A stretch of DNA of 64,000 bases from Asterella californica (lineage: Eukaryota; Streptophyta; Marchantiopsida; Marchantiales; Aytoniaceae). Location of the stretch: NCBI GenBank assembly GCA_036924285.1, contig JAYKYS010000002.1, forward strand, positions 36,564,501 to 36,628,500. The letters run 5' to 3'. Shown here in pieces: positions 12,142-24,379 of this stretch (positions are counted from its first letter, which is position 1; each line of letters opens with the position of its first letter). Below the pieces are notes generated by a model that saw only the letters and a list, made by a program, of their open reading frames with translations, made no database searches and was not told the DNA's origin. The translations under genes were made by a program, and so were the position numbers.

Positions 12142-12760
12142 CTTCGCAACTTCTGAAGGCTTGGTTGTTCAATGGGAGAAGAACACAGTTGCTATATATT
12201 GTCGTAGATGGTGAACACTGACGTCGCGATAATTCGTGAGAAAGGAGAGTTGGATCTCTGCTCCGCTGAAAGTAAAGAAACAGTCCCGAGTCCCGCGAGC
12301 CTCTTATCTCGTCCTCCCACTGTTGCAGCTACGGTAGCCTTGTCTGTATGGAATCTTTGTGTGTCTTTTCTTGCGTTTGAATGTTTCTGTCCTCTCATCT
12401 TTGCGTGCCGTGCCGTGACTTGCCTCTTAGGCAGTCTCGGGTAGTGAACCCTTACGCCGAGCCAGGATTTGAACCGCGGATCTGACTTGAGTACTGCAGT
12501 GAGGGGAAGGGTACGAACCGCTCCCCGAATTACACTGGAGTGACCACGGTTTACGTCGTGAGTCTCCATCCAACTGAGGTCCCACTTGTCCGAACCTCGT
12601 CGATCCTCATTCAACCTGTTCGTGGGGTTGGTGGATACAAGGTTCGGGTCATAGTCGGGTATTAGTTAGGAATAGTCAGGATTAGTTAGGGTGTAACCGC
12701 ATTATGGCTTTTGGGACTGTTTTTGTTCTCGCATATTTGTACTTGAGGATCGGTGAAATA
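12142..12760. other. GC-richer spacer upstream of FolD
   Basis: Apart from the SINE candidate, this stretch contains ORFs on both strands without recognisable features and a run of imperfect GATTAGTTAGG-like words (about 12655-12695). It probably includes the FolD promoter. Confidence 0.35.
12502..12586 (-). repeat. tRNA-related SINE head candidate
   Basis: On the minus strand an A-box-like CCTCAGTTGGATGGAG is followed about 45 nt later by the B-box-like GGTTCGTACCC (12509-12519). The ends AGTGGGA and TTCCCCT could pair as a 7-bp acceptor stem with one mismatch. The D-arm region matches the common tRNA pattern at about 14 of 18 positions, but the other arms fold poorly. A second B-box-like GGTTCAAATCC lies downstream near 12460-12480. 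This is more like a pol III SINE head than a working tRNA gene. Confidence 0.35.
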
Positions 12761-12761
12761 T

Positions 12762-13064
12762 GCATGCTGCGTGAACTTCTGGGAATTTTTGTTCGCTTTT
12801 TGTTATCAGGGAAATATATAAGTGTTAAATATAAAATATATACTAAGTAAATATAAATAATTAAAATATTTTCTAAATATTATTTATTAATTTATGCTTG
12901 GAAACACGGGGAGAGCAAGAGAAAAACCATAAGTGTTGACTCGGCTCTCGTGCTTCAGAAGATACAAGACCGAGAAGCTATACTCATAAATACATCAATT
13001 TATTTAGACGTTTAATTTAATATCTAACTCTTTCTGCCGGAAAGGTTAGATATTAAATTAAACG
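12762..13064. repeat. Copy of AT-rich dispersed repeat with terminal stem-loop
   Basis: The left part (12762-12830) carries the family words atatgcatgc, gaacttctgggaatttttgt and ttgttatca. The right part is a stem-loop with perfect 20-nt arms at 13009-13028 (cgtttaatttaatatctaac) and 13045-13064, with a further CTTTC/GAAAG pairing inside the loop. The same words recur at 24.3-24.7, 25.7, 26.4 and 32.4-32.6 kb. No coding capacity is seen. Confidence 0.6.
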
Positions 13065-15660
13065 AACATGTGGAAGTCCGAAGAGGGTGACTATGCATGT
13101 CTTTCAGAAAGTGTGTTTAGTCTTTTACTTTTCAGTTTATCCAGATTCTCTCCACTGTCTCAAGAAAATTCTCTGTGAACCTTTTTTTTGCTTTCAGTTA
13201 GCAGTTTTTTGGATTTGCACGTCTCTCGCTTTGATCATAATGATGGATTTTCTCAAGAGGAGAACCCTAGAATCCAAAAACTCAAGTAAGTGAGATGCAA
13301 CTAGTTTATTATCACAAAAATCTACACAAATCACACGCTCTAAACAGCTTCGGGAGCACTAGTTTTGTAAAAAAGATCTAAAACATCTGAAAGAGCATCT
13401 CTACCAATCATCTTAGATTCTAAGAAGTTCCTTTGGTAGATGCAAGTCTTTCTTCTCATCAAGTGTTCTCAGATTTTTTGTGACTATCATGGCTAATTTG
13501 AAATCAATACATAATTTATGGAAATTTGGATGCAATACAGACTTGGATGTCATATTGATGTCACACAACCAAGAGAGATTATCAGTGAACAAGTAGGTAA
13601 AGAATATGATATTGCATATTGCCTAATGTCTGTTGTCTATTTTCTTTTTTATATATAGTATTCTTCCAGTATTAACAATAAATAATGATGCGACAAGAAC
13701 ATAAATCATGTCGATAGAAAATGAACACATACATGTAGATCATTCTAGTAAAGAGAGAAAGATTCAAGGATAACACGATAAGTGTCTAATTATGGTGAGG
13801 TTATCTTTTATCTGCATGTTGTCTTTTTCCGTCTCAAGTGATTTTGCTAGCAAGACAAAGCATAGTAATCTCACTAAGATAGTCCAAAATCCATACTTAG
13901 ACTAACACACAATCCCATTGGACCATTGGAGTACAACTGAGACCATGAGAAAACTCTTGTTATCATCAAGTTGATTCCTTTCATAAGTATTTTATATGTG
14001 AAGAAAATTTCTCTCAGTGCAAATACAGAAATGGTTTGAGTTTGATAGATTATTACGTCATACATCTTGACAAGAATTTCCATGTGAGGAAAACAAAACC
14101 TACATCTATGATCTGGAAATACAACAAATATATTTGTTTGTTTTTCAATTCAATAAACTGTACATCTCATCTGCATGAGATGTATCTTCATGTGTAATGT
14201 ACTAGGCTTTCATCTTTTTGTCCGTTTAGCATAAAAGATCTCGTTCCTCCAGATGAAATGGACTCAACAAACTGGATCTGAGTATTTAAATTCGTTAAGT
14301 ACTCTTTCTACAGTTCGCACTATATACTGCGCTTAGTTTTGCATAATATGTATTATACACCTTTATACTTCTAGGTTCAGCTACTCTCGAAACCTTAGAA
14401 GTTTGTTCTCGAGATGAAAGAGGGGTAACATGTAAAGCACCACCTCCACCTTGTTTTAGGTTGATAAGCCTCGGGGTGTAAAGCCCAAGGCTTGTTAGTT
14501 GTTTATTGTCAAAAACGGAGAAGCCAAGACCATTGAGGTGTATGGGCTTTACATGTTTTGTCCGGAGCAGTAAAACACCGGCTTGTGGCCAACTCCTTGT
14601 GGCCAACTCCTTGTGCTCCTCTGCTATCTTTTGCTGAGAATCTCTTGGGCAGCGAAGAGTGAGATAACGTTGTTATTTGGACTGAGTGGTGGTGCACTCA
14701 GAGAGATTGAGGCGTTAGTTCTTTTCTAGCTGAACTATGCAGCCCACTAGCTAGCATGGGGGTTTGTATGCATGAAGGTGTTAGAAGAGTCTAAAGCTAT
14801 GAGAAGGACCAGATAGATGTGGTGTTACGGCTTGATAGGAGCAAGTTATTTGGATAGCAATGCGGTTGGTACTCATTCGGTCCTTGAGCAGGTGACTTGT
14901 CAGAACTTTCATAGTGCATGCGCTTTGAAGGTACTTAGCATTATTCTTAGTAATCGAGGTATCAGGACGAGATACTGCACCTTGGACGATCACCCCAAGA
15001 ACTTTCAAGAAATCCTCTGAATATTAACAGTAGAATGACCAAGAAGTTGGTTGTCACTCACTATTCCTCAACATCATTCGGGGTTAGTATTAGGAGTGAG
15101 TTGTAAACCGCTATTTATGTGAGAAGTAGTTTAGTCATTATTATAATTCGTTGGGTGAAGTTGTTTGTACAAGCTTAAAGACAAAGTTTCACGAGATCTA
15201 AGGTTCCCGTGAAAGTTCTTATTGTCTTGAGATGGAACTGAAGATTATTTTTTGTCATGCAGAAGGACTAGGAGTTGCCACTGTTTGTTCTCTTACCTGA
15301 TAACACTAAGACATGAGTTCAATAAGATCCGAGATCGTAACTTGTTATGTGTACAGAGGTGTTGAAGATATTAACGCACGTGGAAGTATTTTTATCCAAT
15401 ATCACATTGAAGAGATATAAGATCAAGATAGGAGGTATGTAGGAGTTAGTCAAAAATATACAAACCACGAGACTTGCAACTAAACTAACCTATATAACAT
15501 GACTTGACTTCTGAAAATGGTACCTACCATGTACAACTAAAATCTCCTTTATACTATGTTTGGTATATATTTACCAAAGACACATGAACTACTAAAACTA
15601 TATATCATGGGTTATGAACCTCATCTATCTTACGCATAAACCCCAGGAGTACAAATTGAC
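13065..15660. other. AT-rich non-genic stretch
   Basis: No gene is supported. Short ORFs lack family features. A 14-bp unit (ttgtggccaactcc) is tandemly repeated at 14584-14613 inside a moderately GC-rich patch (14290-14720) that could be old LTR-type debris, though no ends or protein domains could be found. Confidence 0.35.
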
Positions 15661-15689
15661 TCCTCAATCCTTCCATGAGCTCTTCAGCA

Positions 15690-16560
15690 TATTCATCACA
15701 TGAACTCGTGAGTTTCAACACTTTCGATTCGTTGGGACTGATATACAGTCTATCCTCTTTCACATGGATGGCAGCGGTCCACAAGATCTCTTGCTGTAAT
15801 CCCTCAAGTCCCTCTCATAGACTTATTTCCTTATCCAATGTTGCTTCCAGAGTTTTAATGCTCTGATCTCGCTGGTCTACAAGCCCCTCCAAAACCTGAC
15901 ATAAGGAAGTGAGTTGAGCTTGTGTAACTCATAACTCCTCCTGACATGTAATTCCTTGCCCCAATAACTTCTCTAAAAAGCTAAGGTCACAGCCAGGTAA
16001 CATATCATACCCCTCCTTCTTTATTATCTCATGTAGAGGTGATTACAGGCTGAACTTCCTATCCAAAATAGGAACTAAACTCAGCCAAGTCTTGGTCTAA
16101 GTCTCGGAATATTCTTTCTCCTCTCTTAGGACTAGAGGTCACGTCAACATCCTCTTCCTTTACTTCTGTCCTTTTCTCTTCCACATGGACTGAACCTTCC
16201 ACATGGATTCTCTAACCTGAACTGGAGATGCTTTCTCCGGCAGAAAAGCTGATACCTCCTTCTCTTCCTCGTCCTCGTCACTTCCTCTAAGATATCTGCA
16301 TTCACAAACGCCATGGCTTGCTAATACCTATCTCTCCAAAACACCATAGCCTTCCTCCATCGAGGTTACTCTTAAGCTTGAATTTTCTGTCAGAAAATTC
16401 AAAGCTTTCTTTCATTCACTATCCACGAGGATCTGCAACACACGCGGAACCCTCCCAAAGGCTAGAAGTCTAAACCCCCACCAATATAGAGGTCCTCCTT
16501 TGTATCGAAGAACTCTTCATGAGTTCTGGCAAGAATTAACTCTTTTAGAAATACCTATTT
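15690..16560 (-). pseudogene. Decayed gag-like retrotransposon remnant
   Basis: On the minus strand, translation gives gag-like blocks broken by stops. One is charged (KDRERREK, then FLKELILART, then KEDLYIGGGLDF). Further along is a coiled-coil-like block (LEGLVDQRDQSIKTLEATLD). Several stops and frame changes interrupt it. The arrangement resembles an LTR-retrotransposon gag with a C-terminal coiled coil, but no zinc knuckle, protease or reverse transcriptase is visible nearby, so the class is undetermined. Confidence 0.35.
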
Positions 16561-17809
16561 TTCTCTCTTCTCTCGATCTTTTAACCCTTTGGCTGAATAA
16601 TACTCTCTCCAACCCTCACTGAACTATGCACTCCTCGGTTGTCTTTAAGCAAACTACATAGTAATGGTGATCCTTACATAGTAGCTTACTACATAGTTAT
16701 CCTTCAACTAAGTAGTCTTTCTTTTACCAAGTGGTTTCTCTCTAACTGTAGTAGATGTTGGTAAGCCTCCAACTTGTATTCCCCTTCATCTAAGTCGAAC
16801 CTTCAGCTATTGCTGGAGTGCATAGAACTTCACCGCTTTCAAGTAATTCTCTTCACTTCACACTAAAATCATTAAAACAAAACTTTTTGTTATTTCTTCA
16901 TCTAAACTCCTTCTAGTCTTCTTCCAAATCACTTCAACTAAAACAAAAATTAAAAATCTGCAAAATGTGAGTATCATATGATGCCACATATTTCAAGTTT
17001 GCAATACAAAGGAATTTCAAGGATATAGACTATACAAAGTTAGCATAATATAAGGAAGAGTGTCAACGAAAACTGCAAAGTCGAACTCAAACTGCAAACT
17101 TTTGTTATTCTTTTTAGTAAAAAGTTTTACCTTTGGTTTTATAATCAGCCGATAAGATAGAAAAGGTAAGAGATAACCATGATGTTACTAGAGATAGAGC
17201 TCAATCGAACTTATACCTTGAAGACCACATTGAGGAGATGATATCATACTGAAGATTTTATTCCAATAGTGTCAAAGAATCTAGTCAAAGAAGGAAAATT
17301 CTCTGATGAGATAAAATCACACACATGAGAGTATCAAAGTGATGAGAACCAAAAGAATAAAGTGAGTCAATTGTACCCAAGAGCACAAGCTCCCCATAGA
17401 CAATAAGTGAAACATTGATAACATTGGAATGAGAGCTAACAACATGGATTACAAGAGAGATAGGACCCTAACTCCAAGATCTTCTATCTATGATTAATCT
17501 CTGAATTATAATATAATCTTTTGAGGATCTCCAACAAAGGACACCTGACCTCTCTTGTAGTCGAGTTTACAACAAAAAGAACAAAAAAACAAAACAAAGA
17601 AGGTCGTGACAAAGGTCATCAAAACATCCTAATTCCAACGCCAATAAGGTAGTAACGCCTAACAGCCACTTAAATTACATGAATCATATAAGATGTCATG
17701 TTGTCTTTCTCAGCCTACCTGAATAGCTCGATACACTTAATTTTCCTGTGTGACAACACTGTCTTTAATTCTTGAATTTGGAATAGTCTGATGTTTCATA
17801 TTTTAATTT
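16561..17809. other. AT-rich non-genic stretch
   Basis: No ORF, RNA gene or clear repeat boundary could be supported. It lies between the gag-like remnant and the 110-bp tandem array. Confidence 0.35.
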
Positions 17810-17810
17810 A

Positions 17811-18560
17811 TATTTGGATCCATGTGATTCAGACGAGAGCACATGAACTAATCAATTAAGATGTATCCGTCCGAGGGCTTCCTTTGATCCTTGACCCCTT
17901 ACGTTTATTTAAGATACCTACTCAAGGAAAACAGATTTCTTTTTATTTCTCGAGTAGGTCTAATTGTTTGGACATATTTGTCTCGTATCAACATGTTTAA
18001 CTGGCCCATGTCTCTTTCTTGAGAGGACTACTCGAGGAGATAAAATATTCTCTTTTACTTCTCGAGTATGTTTAATTACTCGAACGTATTCACCTCGATT
18101 TAACTTGATGACCGACCCGTGCTTCTCCATGAGAAGACTACTTGGGGAGATAAAGGATTCCTTTTTATCTCCCAAACATGTCTAATTATTCAGACGTATT
18201 CGTCCTGGTTTAACCTGCTAACTGGTCCGTGTGTTTTGTAGAGAAGACCAATTGGGGAGATGAAAGATCATTTTTATCTCTCATACAGGTCTATGTACTC
18301 GAACGTATCCGTCATATGTTAACCTGATTACTGACCCGTGTGTTTCTTTAAGGATACCAATTGTAGAGATAAAAGGTTCACTTTTATCTCCTAAGCATGT
18401 CTATGTATTCATACGTATCTGTCTTGGGTTAATCTGATTATCGGCCCGTGTGTTTTTTTGAAGACATCACTCAAGGAGGTAAATGATTCCTTTTTACCTC
18501 TTGGGTAAGTCTATTGATTCATACTTATATCTCCATGTTTAATTTGATAACTGAATCCGT
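17811..18560. repeat. 110-bp tandem repeat array, about six units
   Basis: The landmark ctcgaggagata and its variants begin at 17921, 18031, 18141, 18251, 18360 and 18470, giving spacings of 110, 110, 110, 109 and 110 bp. Each unit also carries a variant of gacccgtgtgttt, a pyrimidine-rich attcctttttatctc and a variant of cgaacgtattcgtc. Inside each unit the words ggagataaa and tttatctc can pair as a short stem-loop. The units have diverged, so the array is not recent. ORFs on both strands here are by-products of the repeat. Confidence 0.85.
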
Positions 18561-19240
18561 GTAGTATTAAATAGATTCAATCAATCTAACAACTTATTGA
18601 CATTTTGCTTGACAACTTGTTTGTTCATTTCTACATATCCTTTGAACTGAACAATCTTTTATCAAATGTCTATCTACATTGTGTGACATTTGTCCTATAT
18701 GGTCCTATCAATGCAACAACAATGTACAAAGAGGGGTTGGAGAAAATTCATTTGAATAGCGCCAGGATGAAACCTACTCAAGCTATTGCAATAGACATGA
18801 ATATTGATGATGTATTTTTTGTTAAAGATAATAGGACATGTCAAAGCTAAAACAAAAGTTTCACTAACGTCCAAAAGAGAAAAATCTGTAATTTGTCCAA
18901 TGACAGCTTTGTCCATAGTAGTGTATCGCTTAAGATGATGTCTTTATATCACAATGAGTATTTCATTTTTTGTTTTTGATTTTTTAAAAATTATATTAAG
19001 ATTTCTAAGTTTGTTCGAATTGAACAAAAAATAAATTAGAGACGCCTTTGGGCATTTCCTACGAGTACCTCCGGAGATGATACTTGCATGAAACATCTGT
19101 GGTCTCTTGGTCGCAGCCATTATCATATCGTCCCTTGCATGAGAGGTGTCCAGGAAAACACGGGGTTCCTGGCTGTGAAGTTCTCACGTAGACAATAAGC
19201 GTATTAAGAAGCATGTCCAAGTGAAAACCATGTGCTAAGT
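18561..19240. other. AT-rich non-genic stretch after the tandem array
   Basis: Contains a short plus ORF (18605-18850) with no recognised features. No RNA gene or repeat boundary is visible. Confidence 0.3.
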
Positions 19241-20760
19241 GCAAGTCTGCTCTTTATTTACACTTGCAAACCCAACCTAATTTTGATATTTGTAGCTCAC
19301 TCCAAATCCGTAAACTAACAAGTTGAACATGTAGCCCCCAGATAACCTTATCCAATTATATCCAAAACCTCCTCAAACCGAGGTATGGAGATCGAGTTAA
19401 GACAAGTAAGCTTTTTCATCTCAAAGTAAACTCATAATTCTCTTTTCCTCCTCCGTTAATTCAAACACATGTAGTTTTCTTCCGCCAACTCCAAATCCAG
19501 TGCTTTCTATCTTGTTGGAAGACTCTCTCCAAATGCTCTCCAAAGACACCAAGAACACCGCAAACCTAGCTCCGTAGCCATTAGTATGGCTCTTCAGAGT
19601 TCATCAAAATCTTCCATACACATTAAAAGCTTGCACATGCATGAAAGCTTTTTCTCCAAAGCAAGAATTTCTTCTCTCAGTTATGATCTCATAGATGGAT
19701 AGCCCTAAAAAACTCCTTTTTGGTGATTAAAAAATGTGTGAAATGGACATCGATAGTCTCAATTATGACCTTCTCAAATCTCGTCCTAATGCTTTAGTGT
19801 GAGAAAAGCTTGCACGGCCGCAAAAGTTGTTTGCCTAAACAACAAACCTTGAATGTCTGCAGTTAGTTGACCTCTCTTCCAAATCTAGTGCTCTAAGGTG
19901 TAATAGAAAGCCTTAACTACAAGTTTTTTTGACAATACCTCGAACCTCTCAGAAGGAGCACCGTAGCCTTTACTGAGGCCTGACAAATTTTCATGAAAAT
20001 CATCTTTCGGTAAAAAGTTTACGTGACCGTGCAGATCGTAAAAAATTCTCTGAAAAATTATCAATATCGTCTCTAAGGACACATGTACGCCTCGCTATGG
20101 CTGGTCAAATGTTAAAGTTGACTCACGTGTAATTCCGCATCTCCCAAAACTCATAGGAAACTCATAAGAAATCAACAAACTTCAAACCTTTACCACTTCT
20201 AGATCATAGCAATTTGGTGATTTAAATTGCCACATTAGCCATCCATCCACCTCAAGAGCATCCAAACATGCCTTTCCATGTCATCCGAATTCCAGGTCAG
20301 ATCAGCCACCCAAGTGCCACATCACTCTCCTAGTCTAGTCAACATGGCCACCTCAGCAAACTGCAAAGTCATCAATTTGATCCGATCAACACTCACATGT
20401 CAGCAGAATATAGAGTCAACAATCTGTCACATCAGCATAATATCTAGTCAGTAATTTTTTAAAATTTCCATGTCAGCAAGATGCCACATGTCAGAACTCG
20501 GACTGCCACGTCAGCATCTTTGTCTCATCCACTCGTCAATCTTCAAACATCCATAACTTTTTTGTTTGAGCTTCGTTTGAATCGGTTCGAAAAGTAAAAT
20601 TGATTTACTCAACGAGCTCTACACAATAGAATTTTCAGATTTACATTGTGAGCAAGTTGATGAATTTGTTTACTCAACCTCCCTTTTAACCTACAACCTA
20701 TACACAAAATGACACTATAATATTCACCCTCTAGCGGACTACGATATTCGTGAAAGGTTC
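19240..20760. repeat. LTR/UTR-like retrotransposon debris with CCACRTCAGCA motifs
   Basis: About seven variants of CCAC(A/G)TCAGCA or CATGTCAGCA lie between 20270 and 20520. They are followed by ccataacttttttgtttgag and a TTCGTTTGAATCGGTTCGAA stretch (about 20550-20600), a sequence style familiar from untranslated parts of plant LTR retrotransposons. No matching LTR pair, primer binding site or pol domain could be identified in the window. Confidence 0.35.
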
Positions 20761-21669
20761 CAGTTTTGACACGCCTTAATAAAGATAAAGCAAAGAGGAA
20801 AATTGTTCATTGGAATCTGACTTGCGTGGTGGTTTTACGGTCGAAGAAGAATGAATGGTGTGATGGAGAAAATTGCTACGTCACTTATGTGAAGATATAT
20901 AGTAAGAAATCTATAGAGTTGAACCCAAAGTATTACTTTCAGTTATTTAATTCTCAATTGCATCGGGGATGATACTTATCTCTTGTCTTTTACTTAAGGT
21001 TCCTTTCCCTTCTATAGACATGAGCTCGAATTAGAATCCTTGAAATTAACATATTTGGCAAACTATATTTTTTGTTATATCTATAGAATTTAATAATTTT
21101 GTTTTCTCGACATTCCCTTAGAATACTCCATTAATTTAAAATATTTAAAGGTAGTGATTCATCTTTTTATAAACATAAAATTGATGGTCTTGAAATGAGG
21201 AGGATTTAATTTTATCAGAAAACTAGAAGTTTGAGTTTTACTTTTTCTTAAGTTCTACAAATTTGTTTTCCTTATGTATGTGTGTAGATAAATACATATG
21301 ATATCACAAACCACATTTATAGATGTTAGTTGGTCTGGGTTACCTTGCCAAACCTAGGAGTTATTTAGTGACAGTAGTGGTTTAAGATGTTTGTGGAAGG
21401 TGCGCCTTATTTTGATTATATGGTACAGATCAGTTTTCACTCGCTGCATGACTTCACATTTGTATGCGGTTTCTATCATCTTGCACTTAGACGTGGATCG
21501 TACAATATAACTATAAGCATAGTGCAAGGAGGTGCTCCGGCTCTAACATAAAGTCATGGTTTATTGACGAATGATTTCCCACCAAGTTTTAATTTATGAT
21601 CAAATCTTCTTTGGTAATAAATTAAATTCTTTATATATTGGTTTTTCTGTTTAAAAGAGACCTAAGTAT
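20761..21669. other. AT-rich non-genic stretch
   Basis: A 68-codon plus ORF at 20766-20972 has no recognisable features. Nothing else can be supported. Confidence 0.3.
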
Positions 21670-21675
21670 GCAAAG

Positions 21676-22036
21676 AAATTTACTTAATCATACCCCCAAT
21701 AGGTTTGTTGTGCTTGATCATGCCCTTTTTAACGATGTATTGTTTGATCACATCCTTGACTGGCTATGGACAATGCAACCAGATACTTTGTCGTATCTTT
21801 CAATATTTCATTACTTTAGATCAGGATTAAATATCTTTGTCCTTACAAAATTCTCAACAATAAGAACATGTTAGAAGATACATGCTCAGAAGTTTCCATG
21901 GGCAATCTGACAAGTCATTGACATAATAATGTAACTGATTTTACATTCGGTAGTCAGTCAAAGTGTAATCAAACAACATCATTAAGAGATGTGATCAAGC
22001 ACAAAAAACTTATTGGAGGTGTTATCAAGCAAGTTT
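21676..22036. repeat. Foldback element with arms of about 100 bp
   Basis: The left arm (about 21676-21775) and the reverse complement of the right arm (about 21940-22036) share the series cccaataggtttgttgtgct, then gatca, then ttgtttgatcacatccttga, with scattered mismatches (roughly 75% identity by eye). The spacer is about 165 bp and no ORF spans it. This is the shape of a MITE or foldback transposon. Target-site duplications could not be placed. Confidence 0.55.
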
Positions 22037-22243
22037 ATGGAATACGAATCACTTATAAGTTAACTATGTTAAATATGTACCGCTAAGGAGAGAATATGGA
22101 AGTCTTTTTCGACAAATACAAACATACTTTGCACAGTCTAACCAAGTTAAAACAACTCCCGCCCTACAAGATCTACAGTACTGACATCCTTTTGTTTTAT
22201 TTAGTCACCTGTTTAATTTAATTTTCCAATTTATTATCAAATA

Positions 22244-22287
22244 AATTTATTACCTAGTCTTCCACCAGAAGACTTAAGTAATAAATT
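22244..22287. repeat. Stem-loop copy of the dispersed double-foldback family
   Basis: Arms aatttattacctagtcttc (22244-22262) and gaagacttaagtaataaatt (22268-22287) pair with one mismatch. The attacct and gtaataaatt words match stem 2 of the family seen at 24.3, 29.0 and 32.1 kb. Confidence 0.45.
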
Positions 22288-23849
22288 AAAATATGTAATA
22301 AAATCATATCTATTTGATTCCACGATCTTTCACTTGTAGTTTCGAAAGTGCGTGTATTTTCCTTTTTGAGGATCTTTAGGTAACTCTCCATCATGAAAGT
22401 AACTCTGTGCACACCTTTGTGGACAGTCTGTGCTAAACACCCACATTAGGAGCTTCCTGCATGCATAAGCCCATTATGAAATGATTTAAGTGTTCTCTAA
22501 TTAGCTTTCGACACTAACATTTGAAGACAAGACAGTACATGAAAGGTGGATACTTCTGACCAACTTGGAGAGCCTTTGCACTTCCACACTTGAACAACTT
22601 TTATGGGTTTATGGGGCTCATACAGGGAGTGCTTTTGCATGAAGGCTGTGACGTGGCTAGGAAGATTCATTCATGCATACGTCAGCTTTGCACTCAGCTA
22701 CTGTATATTCCGCTTTTCCTCATCCTGATGATGACTGAAACGAATGTCCACCGCTCATCTACTACCACGTGGTACAACGGGGCCCTGACAGCGCAGACGA
22801 TGTGCACACGACGTCAATATTCTTTCCTCTTGACCTGTCCGGAGGGGGAAGACGTTGGGCCTGCCAATCAGAAGCCTTTCAGGTGGATATATCGCTTTGG
22901 TCTAGTTACCCTCCAAAAGGATAATCATTACGTTGAAACCGGGCAGGCAGATAGTATAGTGAAGTCTTTGTAAGTCTATGTGATGACCAAGTCTAGCATG
23001 ACCGGAACAATGCGTACTGGTAATTCCATTCGCGCATAATTTATTTAGGATAGAGTGTAACACGCTGTAACCAAATTTATAACACTAATTTGTGCATATT
23101 TATGAGTTTGATAATTTTCAAGAAATTTGAGAAATAAATTTGATATAAAGAGGTCTGATATGAACATCTAATTTAAGCTATTTGAAATGAATACTGTAAT
23201 ATCTTATATTTGAAAGATCATTTCACGAGTCTTATAACACATGTAAAAAGTAACGTGAAGTTATATAGGCGTGAGACTATTTTAGTTGAACTAATTGAGT
23301 TACCAAATTGGTACATACCCGCCACTGAGATGTACCACAAAGTACTCCTCTATTCATTGAATCTATTTTGGATCACAATACTTTACTTTTTAGTTTGAAT
23401 CTTAGGATAAGTTACACAAGTCCAGACTCCAAAGCTTTTTACATCAAGGCAAAATGGTAGTAGTAGATTTGATTCGAGATGTTTTCTATCATGCAACAAT
23501 TTGCAACACCAAACGGTGCCAGTTTAGGTTCCTTCATAAGAAAGAGTTTCTAATTATAAAATGAATAAAATATTGTTTTTAAACAAAGTTCTGAACGTGG
23601 TTTGATGGAACTTGGAAACAAGTATTTTAAAAGAATATATATTACTCAAAGGGACAAGTTCCTTATTTTCTCAAACCAACATGAGAATGCGAAACTCATC
23701 TCGTGTCCTTTTGAGATGAGATGGGCCAAGTAAGCAACCAGTTAGGTCCGGGAAGTATCAAATGGAACTTCGGATAATTAGTTAGAGAAGCAAAAGTAGA
23801 GGATAATGCATTGCACTCAGTGGGATTACGAGCTTAATCACGATGTTCG
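22288..23849. other. Non-genic stretch with an unassigned ORF
   Basis: A 121-codon plus ORF from the ATG at 22608 to 22973 has somewhat higher GC than its surroundings but matches nothing I recognise and has no supporting splice or promoter context. The rest is AT-rich with no clear features. Confidence 0.25.
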
Positions 23850-23942
23850 AGTGTGGTTTATGTATGTAAATCACCTCCCGAGTGCGTGGCTTACGCTACC
23901 CAAAAGCACACTCCGGGAAGTGCATTCGTTTACGTAAAACAC
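23850..23942. repeat. Imperfect foldback
   Basis: The stretch containing cacctcccgagtgcgtg (about 23871-23888) is complementary, with several mismatches, to cacactccgggaagtg (about 23907-23922), and the pairing continues outward through gtaaat and cgtttacg. It forms a hairpin of roughly 35 bp with a short loop. It could be a small MITE. Confidence 0.35.
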
Positions 23943-24281
23943 GTTGAAGAAAAAATTGTACGTGTTCGTGATTTTACATTCTTTGCCCGTGACATTACGT
24001 TGCTTGACAAAAAATTTCCAAGTGTTTTATTGTCCACAAATGAACAATGAAAATAAAATCTTCAGGCCGTTGATAACTTCACATCAGTTCCACATATTAA
24101 ACTTGGTTGGAAAATATACAAAGGATTAATTTATGTCCAAACTTCTTTTTGCCAAAAAACTTGGACATAAAAGGAACCAAAATTAATATTAATTTCTCTA
24201 CTCGCCTCCGGACAGCATCTTTATTGGCAAGCTGGCCGCGAATGAGAACAAAACTTTTTAAAACCTAAATATAACTTCCTT

Positions 24282-24378
24282 ATTTTCCTCTTCCATCTTC
24301 TAATGGAGGAGGCAAATATGCAAGGGTTTAATTTAACATCTAACCCTTCAGTTGGGAAGGGTTAGGTAATAAATGAAA
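24282..24378. repeat. Double-foldback repeat copy
   Basis: Stem 1 pairs attttcctcttccat with atggaggaggcaaat (24282-24317). Stem 2 pairs tttaatttaacatctaaccc (from 24327) with gggttaggtaataaatgaaa (to 24378). A reverse-oriented copy of the linked atatgcatgc/cttctggagaatttttg block follows at about 24640-24715. Confidence 0.6.
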
Positions 24379-24379
24379 G

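Noticed and set aside
17960..18185. ORFs of about 70 codons on both strands
   Set aside because: They lie inside the 110-bp tandem array and mirror each other through its internal inverted repeats.
17811..18560. Regular repeats suggesting a CRISPR-like array
   Set aside because: The whole 110-bp unit is repeated without unique spacers, there are no cas genes, and the genes around are eukaryotic with introns.
22608..22973. 121-codon ORF with a hydrophobic segment
   Set aside because: No recognisable motif, promoter or splice context; kept only as a note in the spacer entry.
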